The notes: generated by a model from the sequence alone, not told the origin. A stretch of DNA of 21,898 nucleotides from an uncultured Bacilli bacterium (GCA_947623645.1 CANQHK010000008.1:1-21898), one strand, 5' to 3'; shown: positions 6,552 to 13,965, counted from the stretch's first letter. Numbers and translations are program-made.

Positions 6552-7112
6552 TTAAGAAATTCTTTTTACTAATTCCTGTAAGGTTTCAGAAATATCTTTT
6601 AATTCATTATTAACTTCAGGATTAGTTGATGACGAATGCTGTTTTATTGAAGCAATGGAATAATCTTGTTGCAGGTTTATTTGAAAACTATCATGATAGG
6701 TTTTTACCCCATTAGAATAAGTTACTTCTAACTTTAAAAATTCCACACCACTATCTTTTGATTTAAACGGAATTTTGTAATTCTGATTAGGTGCTATATA
6801 TGAATTATTTAGTCTAATTAAAGCTTTACTTAACATTGAATAGTCTTTGTTTAAAGAACCAACTTCTTGCTCATCAAAATCAATCGAGGTTATATGTGCT
6901 GTAGAAGATCCACTATTTTTGATGACCAAATATTCAATAGCAGTGTTAGTATTACAAATTAAATCTTTGTATATTAATATAAATGGTCGTTTAGAAGTTT
7001 CAATTATTTGTTTATTTTGTATTAAAACCACAATAATAGAAATTGTTGAAATTATTGCTAGTATACCTGTTCCGATGGCTAACCAAAATTGAATCCAATC
7101 AGTAGTACTCAT
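6552..7112 (-). CDS. N-terminally membrane-anchored protein, moron-like
   Basis: 186 residues. One hydrophobic helix at ~8-31 (FWLAIGTGILAIISTISIIVV) is followed by a predicted beta-rich domain (~40-150) and a charged, helical C-terminus. Start ATG 7112 has AAGGAGG upstream. The gene is opposite in direction to the flanking early genes and has its own promoter (7136-7163), the usual arrangement of a moron expressed from the lysogen. Membrane-tethered proteins of this shape are common in Bacillota phages and mostly uncharacterised. A superinfection or defence role is conceivable but not shown by the sequence. Confidence 0.8.
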   Translation of the reverse strand: MSTTDWIQFWLAIGTGILAIISTISIIVVLIQNKQIIETSKRPFILIYKDLICNTNTAIEYLVIKNSGSSTAHITSIDFDEQEVGSLNKDYSMLSKALIRLNNSYIAPNQNYKIPFKSKDSGVEFLKLEVTYSNGVKTYHDSFQINLQQDYSIASIKQHSSSTNPEVNNELKDISETLQELVKRIS

Positions 7113-7135
7113 AAATTCACCTCCTTCGATTATTT

Positions 7136-7163
7136 ATTATAAATCAATCGAGGTAAAAATCAA
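7136..7163 (-). promoter_or_regulatory. SigA promoter of the 6552-7112 gene
   Basis: On the minus strand, TTGATT (plus 7158-7163), a 16-base spacer and a perfect TATAAT (plus 7136-7141). A TCGATT/AATCGA inverted repeat (7126-7131 and 7146-7151) overlaps it and could be an operator. Confidence 0.6.
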
Positions 7164-7193
7164 ATAAAAAAAGATGTTATTGCACCTAAAAAT

Positions 7194-7209
7194 AACCACG
7201 GCTAGAACT
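7194..7209 (+). promoter_or_regulatory. Predicted small-RNA target in the early-operon leader
   Basis: AACCACGGCTAGAACT pairs with all 16 bases of 4643-4658 of the candidate small RNA; the T4651-G7201 pair is a G-U wobble and one further G-U is possible at 7193. The site lies in the non-coding gap, 40 bases before the ATG at 7249. Adjacent to it, 7179-7189 carries a half-copy of the 33-bp element found at 14962 and 16520. Confidence 0.5.
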
Positions 7210-7248
7210 AAATAAAAAAATAAAAATAAAATATATCAGGAGGTAAAT

Positions 7249-7467
7249 ATGGAATTAGTAAAAACTATTCAAAAAGGAAAGACAAAAATTGAAATTTATT
7301 CGAATTTTACTCCAGAAGAAAAAAAAAGGAACTTAATAAAATTATATGACAAAATCAACGAAATAGCAGATAAAAAAAGAGCTGAAGGAATTAATGTCGA
7401 TAGTTGGTTTTATACAGAAGAACAATTGAATGAAATAATAGCAAGTGGAAACTATAATTTACTATAG
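7249..7467 (+). CDS. Small early protein of unknown function
   Basis: 72 residues, charged and mostly helical, no recognised domain. It has a strong AGGAGG at 7240-7245 before the ATG. It is the first gene after the leader that carries the predicted small-RNA target, so its translation, or transcription of the operon, may be what that RNA controls. Confidence 0.7.
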   Translation: MELVKTIQKGKTKIEIYSNFTPEEKKRNLIKLYDKINEIADKKRAEGINVDSWFYTEEQLNEIIASGNYNLL

Positions 7468-7506
7468 TTTCATAAAAAAATTAAGACAAGTTAGGAGGTA
7501 TTAAAA

Positions 7507-7602
7507 ATGAAAAAAAGACTTGTATTGAAGAACAAGTATAAATTAGCCTTGATTTATATAGGAGCTGCAATTTATGGAATGATTTTATCAATTTTAGTTT
7601 AG
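7507..7602 (+). CDS. 31-residue single-helix membrane peptide
   Basis: ATG at 7507 follows AGGAGG (7494-7499) and reads MKKRLVLKNKYK followed by a hydrophobic helix to a TAG at 7600-7602. A basic N-terminus plus one transmembrane helix is visible; no family is recognised. The stop codon overlaps the ribosome site of the next gene. Confidence 0.6.
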   Translation: MKKRLVLKNKYKLALIYIGAAIYGMILSILV

Positions 7603-7612
7603 GAGGGATAAT

Positions 7613-7744
7613 ATGAAAAAACAAAATGAAAAAGGACTCACGTCGCCAAACAATAAGTCCTATGTCTCAAAAGACGCACTTATTATATCAAAAAATATGG
7701 ATTTTGTCAAATATCATTTTTTAGGTGATCAATATGGCGAATAA
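7613..7744 (+). CDS. Small early protein of unknown function
   Basis: 43 residues from the ATG at 7613, preceded by AGGAGGG at 7601-7607. The last 11 bases overlap the replisome-organiser gene, which suggests translational coupling. No recognised domain. Confidence 0.5.
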   Translation: MKKQNEKGLTSPNNKSYVSKDALIISKNMDFVKYHFLGDQYGE

Positions 7745-8477
7745 ACGAATGATTAATATAAAGCTAATAGATACTGATTTATTTTTGGATATGCCAATCT
7801 CAGCAAGACTTTTATATTATGAATATTGCATGCGGGCTGATGATGATGGATTTGTAGATGCTCCACAAAAAATTATAAAATTAATTGGTGTTTCAATTGA
7901 TGATCATAAAATTTTAGTATCTAAACAATTTATTATTCCTTTTGAAAGTAGGATTTGTGTTGTTAGACATTGGCTATTGCATAATACGATTCGAGGTGAT
8001 CGGTATCATCCAACTCTTCATGCTTATGAAAGAAGTATGCTAGAAATAAATAATAAAGTTTATGAAATTCAAGGAGAAAACCATTCCGGCAACCAGTTGG
8101 CAACCAATTGGCAACCATTTGGAAACCCAGATAAGATAAGTAATAGTAATAATAAATATATAGTAGAAAAAGAAAATATCTATGAAATAATTCAAAATGA
8201 ATTTGGTAGATTATTAAGTCCAATGGAATGCGAAATTATTGATACTTGGAAATTCCCAATAGATGTTCTTAAATTAGCTGTTAAAGAAGCTTCTACGAGT
8301 GGAAATTTCAATATAAAATACATAGACAAAATCGTTTACGAGTGGTCTAAAAAAAATATTCAATCGGTTGCAGATGCAGAGAAAAGTATCGCCGATTTTA
8401 GAAAAGCTAAAGAAAGAAAGCAAAAAAAAGTAGCAGAAGAAGAAAAATCAATCACAAATTATAAGGAATTAGTGTAA
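7734..8477 (+). CDS. DnaD-like phage replisome organiser
   Basis: 247 residues from ATG 7734, which has TAGGTGATC just upstream; in-frame GTG 7725 overlaps that site. The N-terminal ~100 residues (LIDTDLFLDMPISARLLYYEYCMRADDDGFVDAP...) match the winged-helix N-domain of phage DnaD-type initiators. Residues ~150-215 (IIQNEFGRLLSPMECEIIDTW...GNFNIKYIDKIVYEWSKKNI) match the DnaD/DnaB_2 C-domain. Such proteins bind the phage origin and recruit the host or phage helicase. The linker between the domains is encoded by an iteron-like repeat (8088-8128), the usual site of the origin in this family. The DnaB-like helicase gene follows after one base. Confidence 0.9.
   Translation: MANKRMINIKLIDTDLFLDMPISARLLYYEYCMRADDDGFVDAPQKIIKLIGVSIDDHKILVSKQFIIPFESRICVVRHWLLHNTIRGDRYHPTLHAYERSMLEINNKVYEIQGENHSGNQLATNWQPFGNPDKISNSNNKYIVEKENIYEIIQNEFGRLLSPMECEIIDTWKFPIDVLKLAVKEASTSGNFNIKYIDKIVYEWSKKNIQSVADAEKSIADFRKAKERKQKKVAEEEKSITNYKELV
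8088..8128 (+). repeat. Four 11-bp iterons, candidate replication origin
   Basis: GGCAACCAGTT (8088), GGCAACCAATT (8099), GGCAACCATTT (8110) and a degenerate GGAAACC (8121) are in tandem with an 11-bp period. A partial AACCATT lies upstream at 8079. An A/T-only-looking stretch follows (8129-8175), as expected for a DNA-unwinding element. Location inside the initiator gene parallels lambda O and many DnaD-type phage initiators. Confidence 0.65.
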
Positions 8478-8478
8478 T

Positions 8479-9717
8479 ATGCAAGAACTTTCAGAAATTG
8501 AGGCTGCAGTATTAAGCTGTATTTTGATTAAGCCAGAATTGATGGATAAATTGATTGTAGGAAAAGAGTATTTTGAGGATAAAAAAAATCAAAAAGTATA
8601 TGAAATTTTAAAAAAGCAATATGACGAATATAAAACAATTTCAGTTACAGGTATTGGAGATAATTACGGATCATTATTTCAAAATAGTAAAGAATTGGAA
8701 AATTTTATAACTTATTTAACATATTTGTTAGATTCAAATTGTATGCCATCTCAATTTGATTATTACCAAGAAACGCTTATTAAAAAACACTGTAACAACA
8801 AAATTCTTTTGGAAATTATGAAATTCCAAAATAGGCAAATTGAACAAGAAGAATTATTAGAATCTATTCATAAAATTGAACGAGAAATAATACCTTCAAC
8901 GGAAATCAAACTTTCCGAAAAAGAAATTTATGATTTAATTAGTTCTCAAAATGAATTATTGACTTTTCGCTTTGCAAGACTCACTAAATATGCAAATATT
9001 CAAAAACATGATTTACCAATCATAGCAGCGCGACCAGGAATAGGAAAATCAGGATTTGCAGCGAATTTAATTGAAGATTTAAGTGATCGATATAATTGTA
9101 TTTTATTTAATTTGGAAATGACTGCTAAGCAAGTATACAGGCGATTGGTAGCCATCAATTCATCTGTACCGATGAGTTTTCATAACAAACCTGAAACTGT
9201 TTATCAAAAGGAAAAAATTTTAAATGGTTGCAAAAATATTGCCAGAAAAAAAATAAAGGTAATTACAGGAAATCAAACTTTAAGAACAATTCGAAATAGA
9301 ATTATCAAAGAATCATTAAAAGAGCATACAATTGCATTTATCGATTACATTGGATTAGTTAGTGATACGGTAAAGAATCGTAGTCCATATGAGCGAGTAA
9401 CGGAAATGGTAAAAGAATTGAGACAGATAAGTCTTGATTATGATTGCACTATATTTATAATTGCTCAAATTAATAGAAATTCTGAAAGAGAAAAGGACAA
9501 GCGTCCTAAAATCAGTGATTTGAAAGAATCTGGAGAATTAGAGCAGGCAGGAACCACCGTGCTAATGCTTCATAATGAAGATTATTATAGAGGAGCAATT
9601 AAGAGCAAAGAAGATATTGAAATTATTATTGGAAAAAACAGAAACGGAGAAAAAGGTTATATAAATTTTTTATATGATCAAAATACTCAACGTTTTGAAG
9701 AAAAAAGGAGCTATTAA
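8479..9717 (+). CDS. DnaB-family replicative helicase
   Basis: 412 residues. A DnaB-like N-terminal helical domain (IEAAVLSCILIKPELMDKL...YFEDKKNQKVYEIL) is followed by a RecA-fold motor: Walker A ARPGIGKS at 184-191, NLEM at 211-214, Walker B FIDYIGL at 288-294, AQINR at 329-333, DLKESGELEQ near 347-356 and KNRNG at 386-390. It should be the hexameric 5'-3' helicase of the phage fork, loaded by the DnaD-like protein immediately upstream. The length is slightly below that of typical bacterial DnaB, and all key motifs are present. Confidence 0.95.
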   Translation: MQELSEIEAAVLSCILIKPELMDKLIVGKEYFEDKKNQKVYEILKKQYDEYKTISVTGIGDNYGSLFQNSKELENFITYLTYLLDSNCMPSQFDYYQETLIKKHCNNKILLEIMKFQNRQIEQEELLESIHKIEREIIPSTEIKLSEKEIYDLISSQNELLTFRFARLTKYANIQKHDLPIIAARPGIGKSGFAANLIEDLSDRYNCILFNLEMTAKQVYRRLVAINSSVPMSFHNKPETVYQKEKILNGCKNIARKKIKVITGNQTLRTIRNRIIKESLKEHTIAFIDYIGLVSDTVKNRSPYERVTEMVKELRQISLDYDCTIFIIAQINRNSEREKDKRPKISDLKESGELEQAGTTVLMLHNEDYYRGAIKSKEDIEIIIGKNRNGEKGYINFLYDQNTQRFEEKRSY

Positions 9718-9719
9718 TT

Positions 9720-9890
9720 ATGACTAAATGGAGTGAAAAAATTAGTGAAGAGCAATTATTGAAATTATTATCTGTTTTCAATGAAAAGAGATTAAACTAT
9801 AAAATAATTTTTAAATTATGCAAAGTAGAAAAATTACTAGATTTAACTGTTCGACAATATAACTATTTATTATATCTAATTTCTAAATGA
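9720..9890 (+). CDS. Small early protein of unknown function
   Basis: 56 residues from ATG 9720; AAGGAG at 9705-9710 supports the start. Charged and helical with several Leu/Tyr residues. No family recognised. It sits in the replication operon directly after the helicase gene. Confidence 0.6.
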   Translation: MTKWSEKISEEQLLKLLSVFNEKRLNYKIIFKLCKVEKLLDLTVRQYNYLLYLISK

Positions 9891-9904
9891 AAGGAACTAA
9901 AATT

Positions 9905-10114
9905 ATGAATTTAATTATTATAAAAAAAAATACTTCACGTGAATTAGCAGATCAATTAAAACAAACTAAATCCATCGAAGAAATAGCATCTTTATTAAGA
10001 TTTTATAGAGACAAAACGGTATATTTAAAGATTATTGATTATTTAGTACAGGACATTATTGAATTAGAAAAAAAATTAAAAGATAAGAATAAAAAGGAGA
10101 TTGAAATATTATGA
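9905..10114 (+). CDS. Small early protein of unknown function
   Basis: 69 residues. ATG 9905 has AAGGA at 9891-9895 with a 9-base gap; an alternative ATG at 9887 would overlap the previous stop by four bases. Largely helical and ending in a charged Lys/Glu tail. Its stop overlaps the next start (ATGA). Confidence 0.65.
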   Translation: MNLIIIKKNTSRELADQLKQTKSIEEIASLLRFYRDKTVYLKIIDYLVQDIIELEKKLKDKNKKEIEIL

Positions 10115-10635
10115 TTAAAATTTTAAAGAGTGAAACTTATAGGGGAATGCTAGAAGACATAAAAAGAACTAATATGCTGGAAAAAGAAAATAATAGTCAG
10201 CGATATATTATCAATAGAAAAGAAAAAGAAATTCAAAAATTGCATCAAGATTATAATGCTTTAGAAAAATTAAAAAATAAAGAAATAAAAACACTTGAAA
10301 ATCGTCTTAGAGAGCGTGAATTATTACTTGATACAATTCGAGAAGAAAATAAGAAAATTTATCAAGATTCAGAAGAAAAATCTGCAGTCATTATTAAATT
10401 AAAACAAGAAAAACAGAATCTCGGTCAATCCAAAGGTGGCTTGATAGCAAAAAATCATAGATTAAGTAAGAAAAATCAATTATTAGAAAAAGAAAACACA
10501 GATTTAAAACAAAAAAATGATGTACAAGCTATTAAGATTCAAGAATTTGTAAAAAATCAAGAACATACAACAGACGAATATAAACAAAATGGTTTACCAA
10601 AACATCTAAAGTATTCTAAAAAAAATAAGAAGTAG
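10111..10635 (+). CDS. Coiled-coil early protein
   Basis: 174 residues, nearly all heptad-patterned Lys/Glu/Leu coiled coil from about residue 15 to 150, with a basic C-terminus. ATG 10111 follows AAAAAGGAG and overlaps the upstream stop by four bases. It could be a structural or DNA-metabolism accessory protein, but nothing in the sequence identifies it. Confidence 0.75.
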   Translation: MIKILKSETYRGMLEDIKRTNMLEKENNSQRYIINRKEKEIQKLHQDYNALEKLKNKEIKTLENRLRERELLLDTIREENKKIYQDSEEKSAVIIKLKQEKQNLGQSKGGLIAKNHRLSKKNQLLEKENTDLKQKNDVQAIKIQEFVKNQEHTTDEYKQNGLPKHLKYSKKNKK

Positions 10636-10823
10636 AGCAGAAGATATCATTTAAAAATCCCACTATTTAAAGTGAATTGAATCATCTCCTTTCCACAATT
10701 CTAATCTCTCTTATTTAAATTGTAGCGAGTTTTTTTGGGATTGTTGGATACAATTTTTAATTTAGAAATTGAACTTATATCTTAAATTATAAAAATAAAT
10801 TATACAGAGAATCGAGGTATGAT
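10636..10823 (+). other. 188-bp gene-free region with a potential RNA fold
   Basis: No coding frame with a ribosome site is seen here. AATCCCA (~10655-10661) can pair with TGGGATT (~10737-10743) and would enclose two smaller hairpins: CACT/AGTG (near 10660-10673) and ACAATT/AATTGT (near 10697-10723). A run of seven T (10731-10737) follows the second. It could be a terminator plus leader between two early transcription units, or a structured RNA. A TTGAAC -35-like box at 10769 has no good -10 partner. Confidence 0.35.
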
Positions 10824-11192
10824 ATGAAAAATAAAAGAATATCAGGAATAGAATTATTAGAAAAAATAAAGAATGACGAGATAAAAGATAATACGCAGAT
10901 TAATGTATATATGGGTAGTATCAATATAACAAGATTGATTTACGATGGCAATTTAGAGTGGAAACCGGGGACTTTTACTGTGAGTATGCTTTGGGAAGAT
11001 GAACTTTATTCTTTTGAAATTCTACCAGAAGAAAACGATGAGTGGGAAAATATATCTGAATTAAAGGAATTTGAAGAAGTTAGAAATTATGGTTTATTTC
11101 ACATTCAACAAAATAGAATAGCAATAAACAAACTTATCAAAAATCAAAAATATTTAAAAGAAAAATTGGAGAGTAAAGATGAAAACATGTAA
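10824..11192 (+). CDS. Conserved-type phage protein of unknown function
   Basis: 122 residues starting with an ELLEKIKNDEIKDNTQI segment of a kind often seen in Bacillota phages. A central beta-rich acidic part (IYDGNLEW, VSMLWEDELYSFEI) and a helical Lys-rich end follow. GAGGT before ATG 10824 is the ribosome site. The last 14 bases overlap the zinc-ribbon gene. Function unknown. Confidence 0.7.
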   Translation: MKNKRISGIELLEKIKNDEIKDNTQINVYMGSINITRLIYDGNLEWKPGTFTVSMLWEDELYSFEILPEENDEWENISELKEFEEVRNYGLFHIQQNRIAINKLIKNQKYLKEKLESKDENM

Positions 11193-11397
11193 AACTTGTG
11201 AAGAAATAAAATTTTGGCAAGAACATAGAAAAAAAGATTTTAAAGAAAAAATATTTGCTAAAATTTCAGTTTATACTTGGAGCAAAAAACAGAAGGCAAT
11301 TAAAGGTAAAGAGATTGGAACTATTACAACAGGAGCATTTGATTTGAGCTATTGCCCTACTTGTGGTAAAAAAATAGAAAAGTTGGAGGAAAAATAA
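11179..11397 (+). CDS. Small zinc-ribbon protein
   Basis: 72 residues with two CxxC knuckles (CKTC near residues 4-7 and CPTC near 59-62), enough to bind one zinc ion, separated by a basic, beta-prone stretch. The start lies in the end of the previous gene with GGAGAG upstream. Probably a nucleic-acid or protein-binding early factor; no closer family call is possible. Confidence 0.7.
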   Translation: MKTCKTCEEIKFWQEHRKKDFKEKIFAKISVYTWSKKQKAIKGKEIGTITTGAFDLSYCPTCGKKIEKLEEK

Positions 11398-11398
11398 A

Positions 11399-11980
11399 AT
11401 GGAAAACGAAGAAATTTGGAAAGACATACCTGAATATGAAGGCTTATATCAAGTGTCTAATTATGGTAATGTTAAAAGTTTGGCAAGAAATAATTGCAAT
11501 GTTTGTTTAAAAGATAGAATTTTAAAATATGGTAAAAATCATCAAGGATATAGACAAGTTGCTTTATTAAAAGATAGTAAACAAAAGACATTTAAAATAC
11601 ATAGATTAGTAGCAAAAACCTTTATTCCAAATCCAAACAATTGTCCTTGTATTAATCATATAGATGGTAATAAAGAAAATAACTATGTTGATAATTTAGA
11701 ATGGTGTACTTATTCTCATAATAATAAAGAAGCTTTTAAATTAGGATTAAGAAAACCAGTTAATACAGGAAAATTTAATGAAAAATCTCCTAATCATAAA
11801 CAAGTAGCACAATATGATTTACAAGGTAATTTAATACGAATATGGGATAGTCTTATTCAAATAAAAAGAGAATTAGGTTATTATTGTTGTCCTATTAGTG
11901 GCTGTTGCAATAAAAGAAAAGGTTTTTATACGGCTTATGATTATAAATGGAATTTTGTTAATGAAGGTGGTAAAGAATGA
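11399..11980 (+). CDS. NUMOD4/HNH homing-type endonuclease
   Basis: 193 residues. A NUMOD4 DNA-binding motif (WKDIPEYEGLYQVSNYGNVKSL, residues ~7-28) is followed by an HNH_3 nuclease core (HRLVAKTFIPNP...INHIDGNKENNYVDNLEWCT, ~68-105). A NUMOD1-like helix-turn-helix (VAQYDLQGNLIRIWDSLIQI..., ~137-180) ends the protein. This is the standard build of free-standing phage homing endonucleases, which spread by cutting alleles that lack the gene. It sits as an inserted unit among small early genes, with a ribosome site in the end of the zinc-ribbon gene. Its terminal GGKE codons belong to a junction motif shared with the next genes. Confidence 0.92.
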   Translation: MENEEIWKDIPEYEGLYQVSNYGNVKSLARNNCNVCLKDRILKYGKNHQGYRQVALLKDSKQKTFKIHRLVAKTFIPNPNNCPCINHIDGNKENNYVDNLEWCTYSHNNKEAFKLGLRKPVNTGKFNEKSPNHKQVAQYDLQGNLIRIWDSLIQIKRELGYYCCPISGCCNKRKGFYTAYDYKWNFVNEGGKE

Positions 11981-12141
11981 ATATTTTAATATTTATATTA
12001 TTAATTATGGAATTGATTGTTTTAATGTTTGGTGCAATTTTCATTGTAATTATTATTGATAGTTTATTTTTTGATAGTATAATTCAAAATACATTTTCAA
12101 ATATTTTAAATAAATTTTTCAATAAAGGTGGTAAAGAATGA
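11977..12141 (+). CDS. 54-residue membrane protein
   Basis: ATG 11977 overlaps the endonuclease stop (ATGA) and is preceded by AAGGTGG. The sequence is one long hydrophobic stretch (residues ~3-30, MNILIFILLIMELIVLMFGA...), then a short polar tail ending GGKE. Probably a single- or two-helix inner-membrane phage protein. Function unknown. Confidence 0.6.
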   Translation: MNILIFILLIMELIVLMFGAIFIVIIIDSLFFDSIIQNTFSNILNKFFNKGGKE

Positions 12142-12338
12142 ATTGTCTAATCATCGTAATTTTAACGATTTCTATTTGTTCATCATTTAGCTTAGTAATT
12201 TATAAATTGAATGATATAGAAGAAGAAATAAAAAAATAAAATGAATGTTGGAGAAATTTAGATAAACATTTTGATAAAACTGTTGATTTTTGGATAAATA
12301 TTATTGATTATATTGATAAAGGAGATAAAAATGAGTAA
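12138..12338 (+). pseudogene. Small membrane protein gene interrupted by an in-frame TAA
   Basis: ATG 12138 (AAGGTGG upstream, ATGA overlap with the previous gene) reads a hydrophobic helix and then NDIEEEIKK before TAA at 12237-12239. The same frame continues open for another 32 codons (NECWRNLDKHFDKTV...YIDKGDKNE) to a TAA at 12336-12338 that overlaps the next start, and no separate start codon exists for that part. This looks like one ~66-residue gene with a nonsense change of a Lys, Gln or Glu codon. The 33-residue N-terminal peptide may still be made. Confidence 0.55.
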
Positions 12339-12519
12339 AGAAGAATTATTGAAAATATTCGAATGGCTGGAAGAAAACATGAATGTAGATGATTTATTAT
12401 ACTTCAAACTTTTAGATAAGAACCAAATAGGTGCATATTTCAAAAGTGATAATCGGCATTTTGCAGATTTTTACATAAATGTAATATCAAAGATTATAAA
12501 GGGTGGTAAAGATGAGTGA
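12331..12519 (+). CDS. Small acidic early protein
   Basis: 62 residues from ATG 12331 with AAAGGAG at 12319-12325. Acidic and helical (MSKEELLKIFEWLEENMNVDD). Ends GGKDE in the shared junction motif, and its stop overlaps the next gene by eight bases. No family recognised. Confidence 0.65.
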   Translation: MSKEELLKIFEWLEENMNVDDLLYFKLLDKNQIGAYFKSDNRHFADFYINVISKIIKGGKDE

Positions 12520-12703
12520 TAATCAGATTATTGAATATGTTCGTGATATGGTGATTAATAATTTGACAAGAAGAGGTTATTGGGAAGATGCGGCTTTGAT
12601 TAATACAGATGATGAAAACAAAGAACTACTAGCTCATATTAATGGTTTATTGAAGTTATTTGAGAAAGCAAAAGAAATATTAGAGAAGAGTGATAAAAAG
12701 TGA
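12512..12703 (+). CDS. Small helical early protein
   Basis: 63 residues. ATG 12512 lies just after GGGTGG (12501-12506); in-frame GTG 12503 overlaps that site. Predicted all-helical. Function unknown. It overlaps both neighbours, which suggests coupled translation. Confidence 0.65.
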   Translation: MSDNQIIEYVRDMVINNLTRRGYWEDAALINTDDENKELLAHINGLLKLFEKAKEILEKSDKK

Positions 12704-13059
12704 TACCAAATTTTAATCCCAATAAATGGTATAGGGAAAAAATAATGGATTATGTGATTGGCGAACAACCATTAAGCGATGAGCAACTAGAATTTTTGAA
12801 TTATTTTGATAAGTTACAAAAAGAAAATGAAAAACTTCATGCCGAATTAGAACTTTATAAAGGAACACTACAAGAAAATCATAGATTAATTCATTCTACG
12901 AATGACTTTGAAAATTGGCTTGAAACAAGAATAAAAAATGTAAATAAATCTTTAGAATTAGATTTAGACGAAGAATCAAAGGCTCTTTTATTAGCGAAAA
13001 AATCAATGTTAGAAGAGTGTTTAGAAAAATTACAAGAATTGAAAGAAGGTAAGAAATAA
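12700..13059 (+). CDS. Coiled-coil early protein
   Basis: 119 residues from GTG 12700 (GTGA overlap with the previous stop; ATG 12745 is an alternative). Residues ~30-55 and 80-115 have coiled-coil heptads (EQLEFLNYFDKLQKENEKL; LLAKKSMLEECLEKLQEL). Function unknown. Confidence 0.65.
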   Translation: MIPNFNPNKWYREKIMDYVIGEQPLSDEQLEFLNYFDKLQKENEKLHAELELYKGTLQENHRLIHSTNDFENWLETRIKNVNKSLELDLDEESKALLLAKKSMLEECLEKLQELKEGKK

Positions 13060-13262
13060 TGAAAGAACAAGAACCAAAAAGCTATGTAATTAGCGAAATG
13101 TCACCATATTATTTATATATTGCTTTAAGTAATGAATTATCTTTTAGTAATATGATTGAATTATATAAACTTATGAAATATAAAATTGAAGTTTTAGAAG
13201 ATTATCCTTATCAAGAGTGCTGTTGCCAACTTGATAGAAAAGAAAAGAGCGATAAACAATGA
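13059..13262 (+). CDS. Small early protein of unknown function
   Basis: 67 residues from ATG 13059 with GAAGGT upstream; it overlaps the previous stop by one base. Contains a Cys-rich QECCCQ near the end. No family recognised. Confidence 0.6.
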   Translation: MKEQEPKSYVISEMSPYYLYIALSNELSFSNMIELYKLMKYKIEVLEDYPYQECCCQLDRKEKSDKQ

Positions 13263-13465
13263 GCCAAAATGAAGTTAAAATACTTTTGGAAGAATTATAT
13301 TCAAAGACAGCAAATGATAATATTTATGATATTAATAAATTATATGGTATGATTGAAAAACTAATTATTGTACTTAAAAATAAAAGAATAATTAATAAAA
13401 ACGAGGCACAGGATATATTAATAGTTTCAAGAGATATAATAGAAAGTGATGATAATAATGAATAA
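13259..13465 (+). CDS. Small helical early protein
   Basis: 68 residues, ATG 13259 in an ATGA overlap with the previous stop. Predicted helical throughout (EVKILLEELYSKTANDNIYDINKLY...). Function unknown. Confidence 0.6.
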   Translation: MSQNEVKILLEELYSKTANDNIYDINKLYGMIEKLIIVLKNKRIINKNEAQDILIVSRDIIESDDNNE

Positions 13466-13766
13466 AGATATTACATTGGAAGATTTAGAAATTTTAGAAG
13501 AATTTGATAAAAGAAGAACATATAAAGAAATTAGTTCACTTTGCTATAACTATAGCTGTCCTGTATTTTTAAATTGCTTATCGGAAATCAATCAATTAAA
13601 ACAGCAATTGAAAGACAAAGACAAGGTTATTGATGAGGTTATAAAAATTATAAAAAAAGAGTATTTTGTAGAATACAATGGTAAACTTGTAAAAAGATTT
13701 TTATTTGATACACCATATAAAATTTTAGAAATATTAGAAGGAAGCAAAAATGTTAATAGTAAATAG
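13458..13766 (+). CDS. Small early protein of unknown function
   Basis: 102 residues from ATG 13458; upstream in-frame GTG 13446 and ATG 13449 are also possible because the ribosome site (GAAAGTGATG) is weak. The N-terminal half has a Cys triplet pattern (SLCYNYSCPVFLNC) that could bind metal. A helical segment follows. Overlaps both neighbours. Confidence 0.6.
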   Translation: MNKDITLEDLEILEEFDKRRTYKEISSLCYNYSCPVFLNCLSEINQLKQQLKDKDKVIDEVIKIIKKEYFVEYNGKLVKRFLFDTPYKILEILEGSKNVNSK

Positions 13767-13965
13767 AACAGATTTATCTTATCAATATTTAGGATGGATT
13801 ATAGATAAATTAATGGAAACGATTCAAGGTAACACAATTTATTATGGAAAAATAGATTATACTTCGATTATTATTAAAAACAAAAGAGAAATACAAATAG
13901 AAATACACTATTTAAAAAGTTATACAAAATTTATATTCTGGGAAAGAGGTAAAAATGGAAAATAA
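13750..13965 (+). CDS. Small early protein of unknown function
   Basis: 71 residues. ATG 13750 has GAAGGAAG upstream, and the start lies 17 bases inside the previous gene. Mixed alpha/beta with many Ile/Tyr. No family recognised. Confidence 0.6.
   Translation: MLIVNRTDLSYQYLGWIIDKLMETIQGNTIYYGKIDYTSIIIKNKREIQIEIHYLKSYTKFIFWERGKNGK

Noticed and set aside
12237..12239. TAA read as an amino acid (alternative genetic code)
   Set aside because: TAA ends many clear genes in the window, so a general recoding is not supported.
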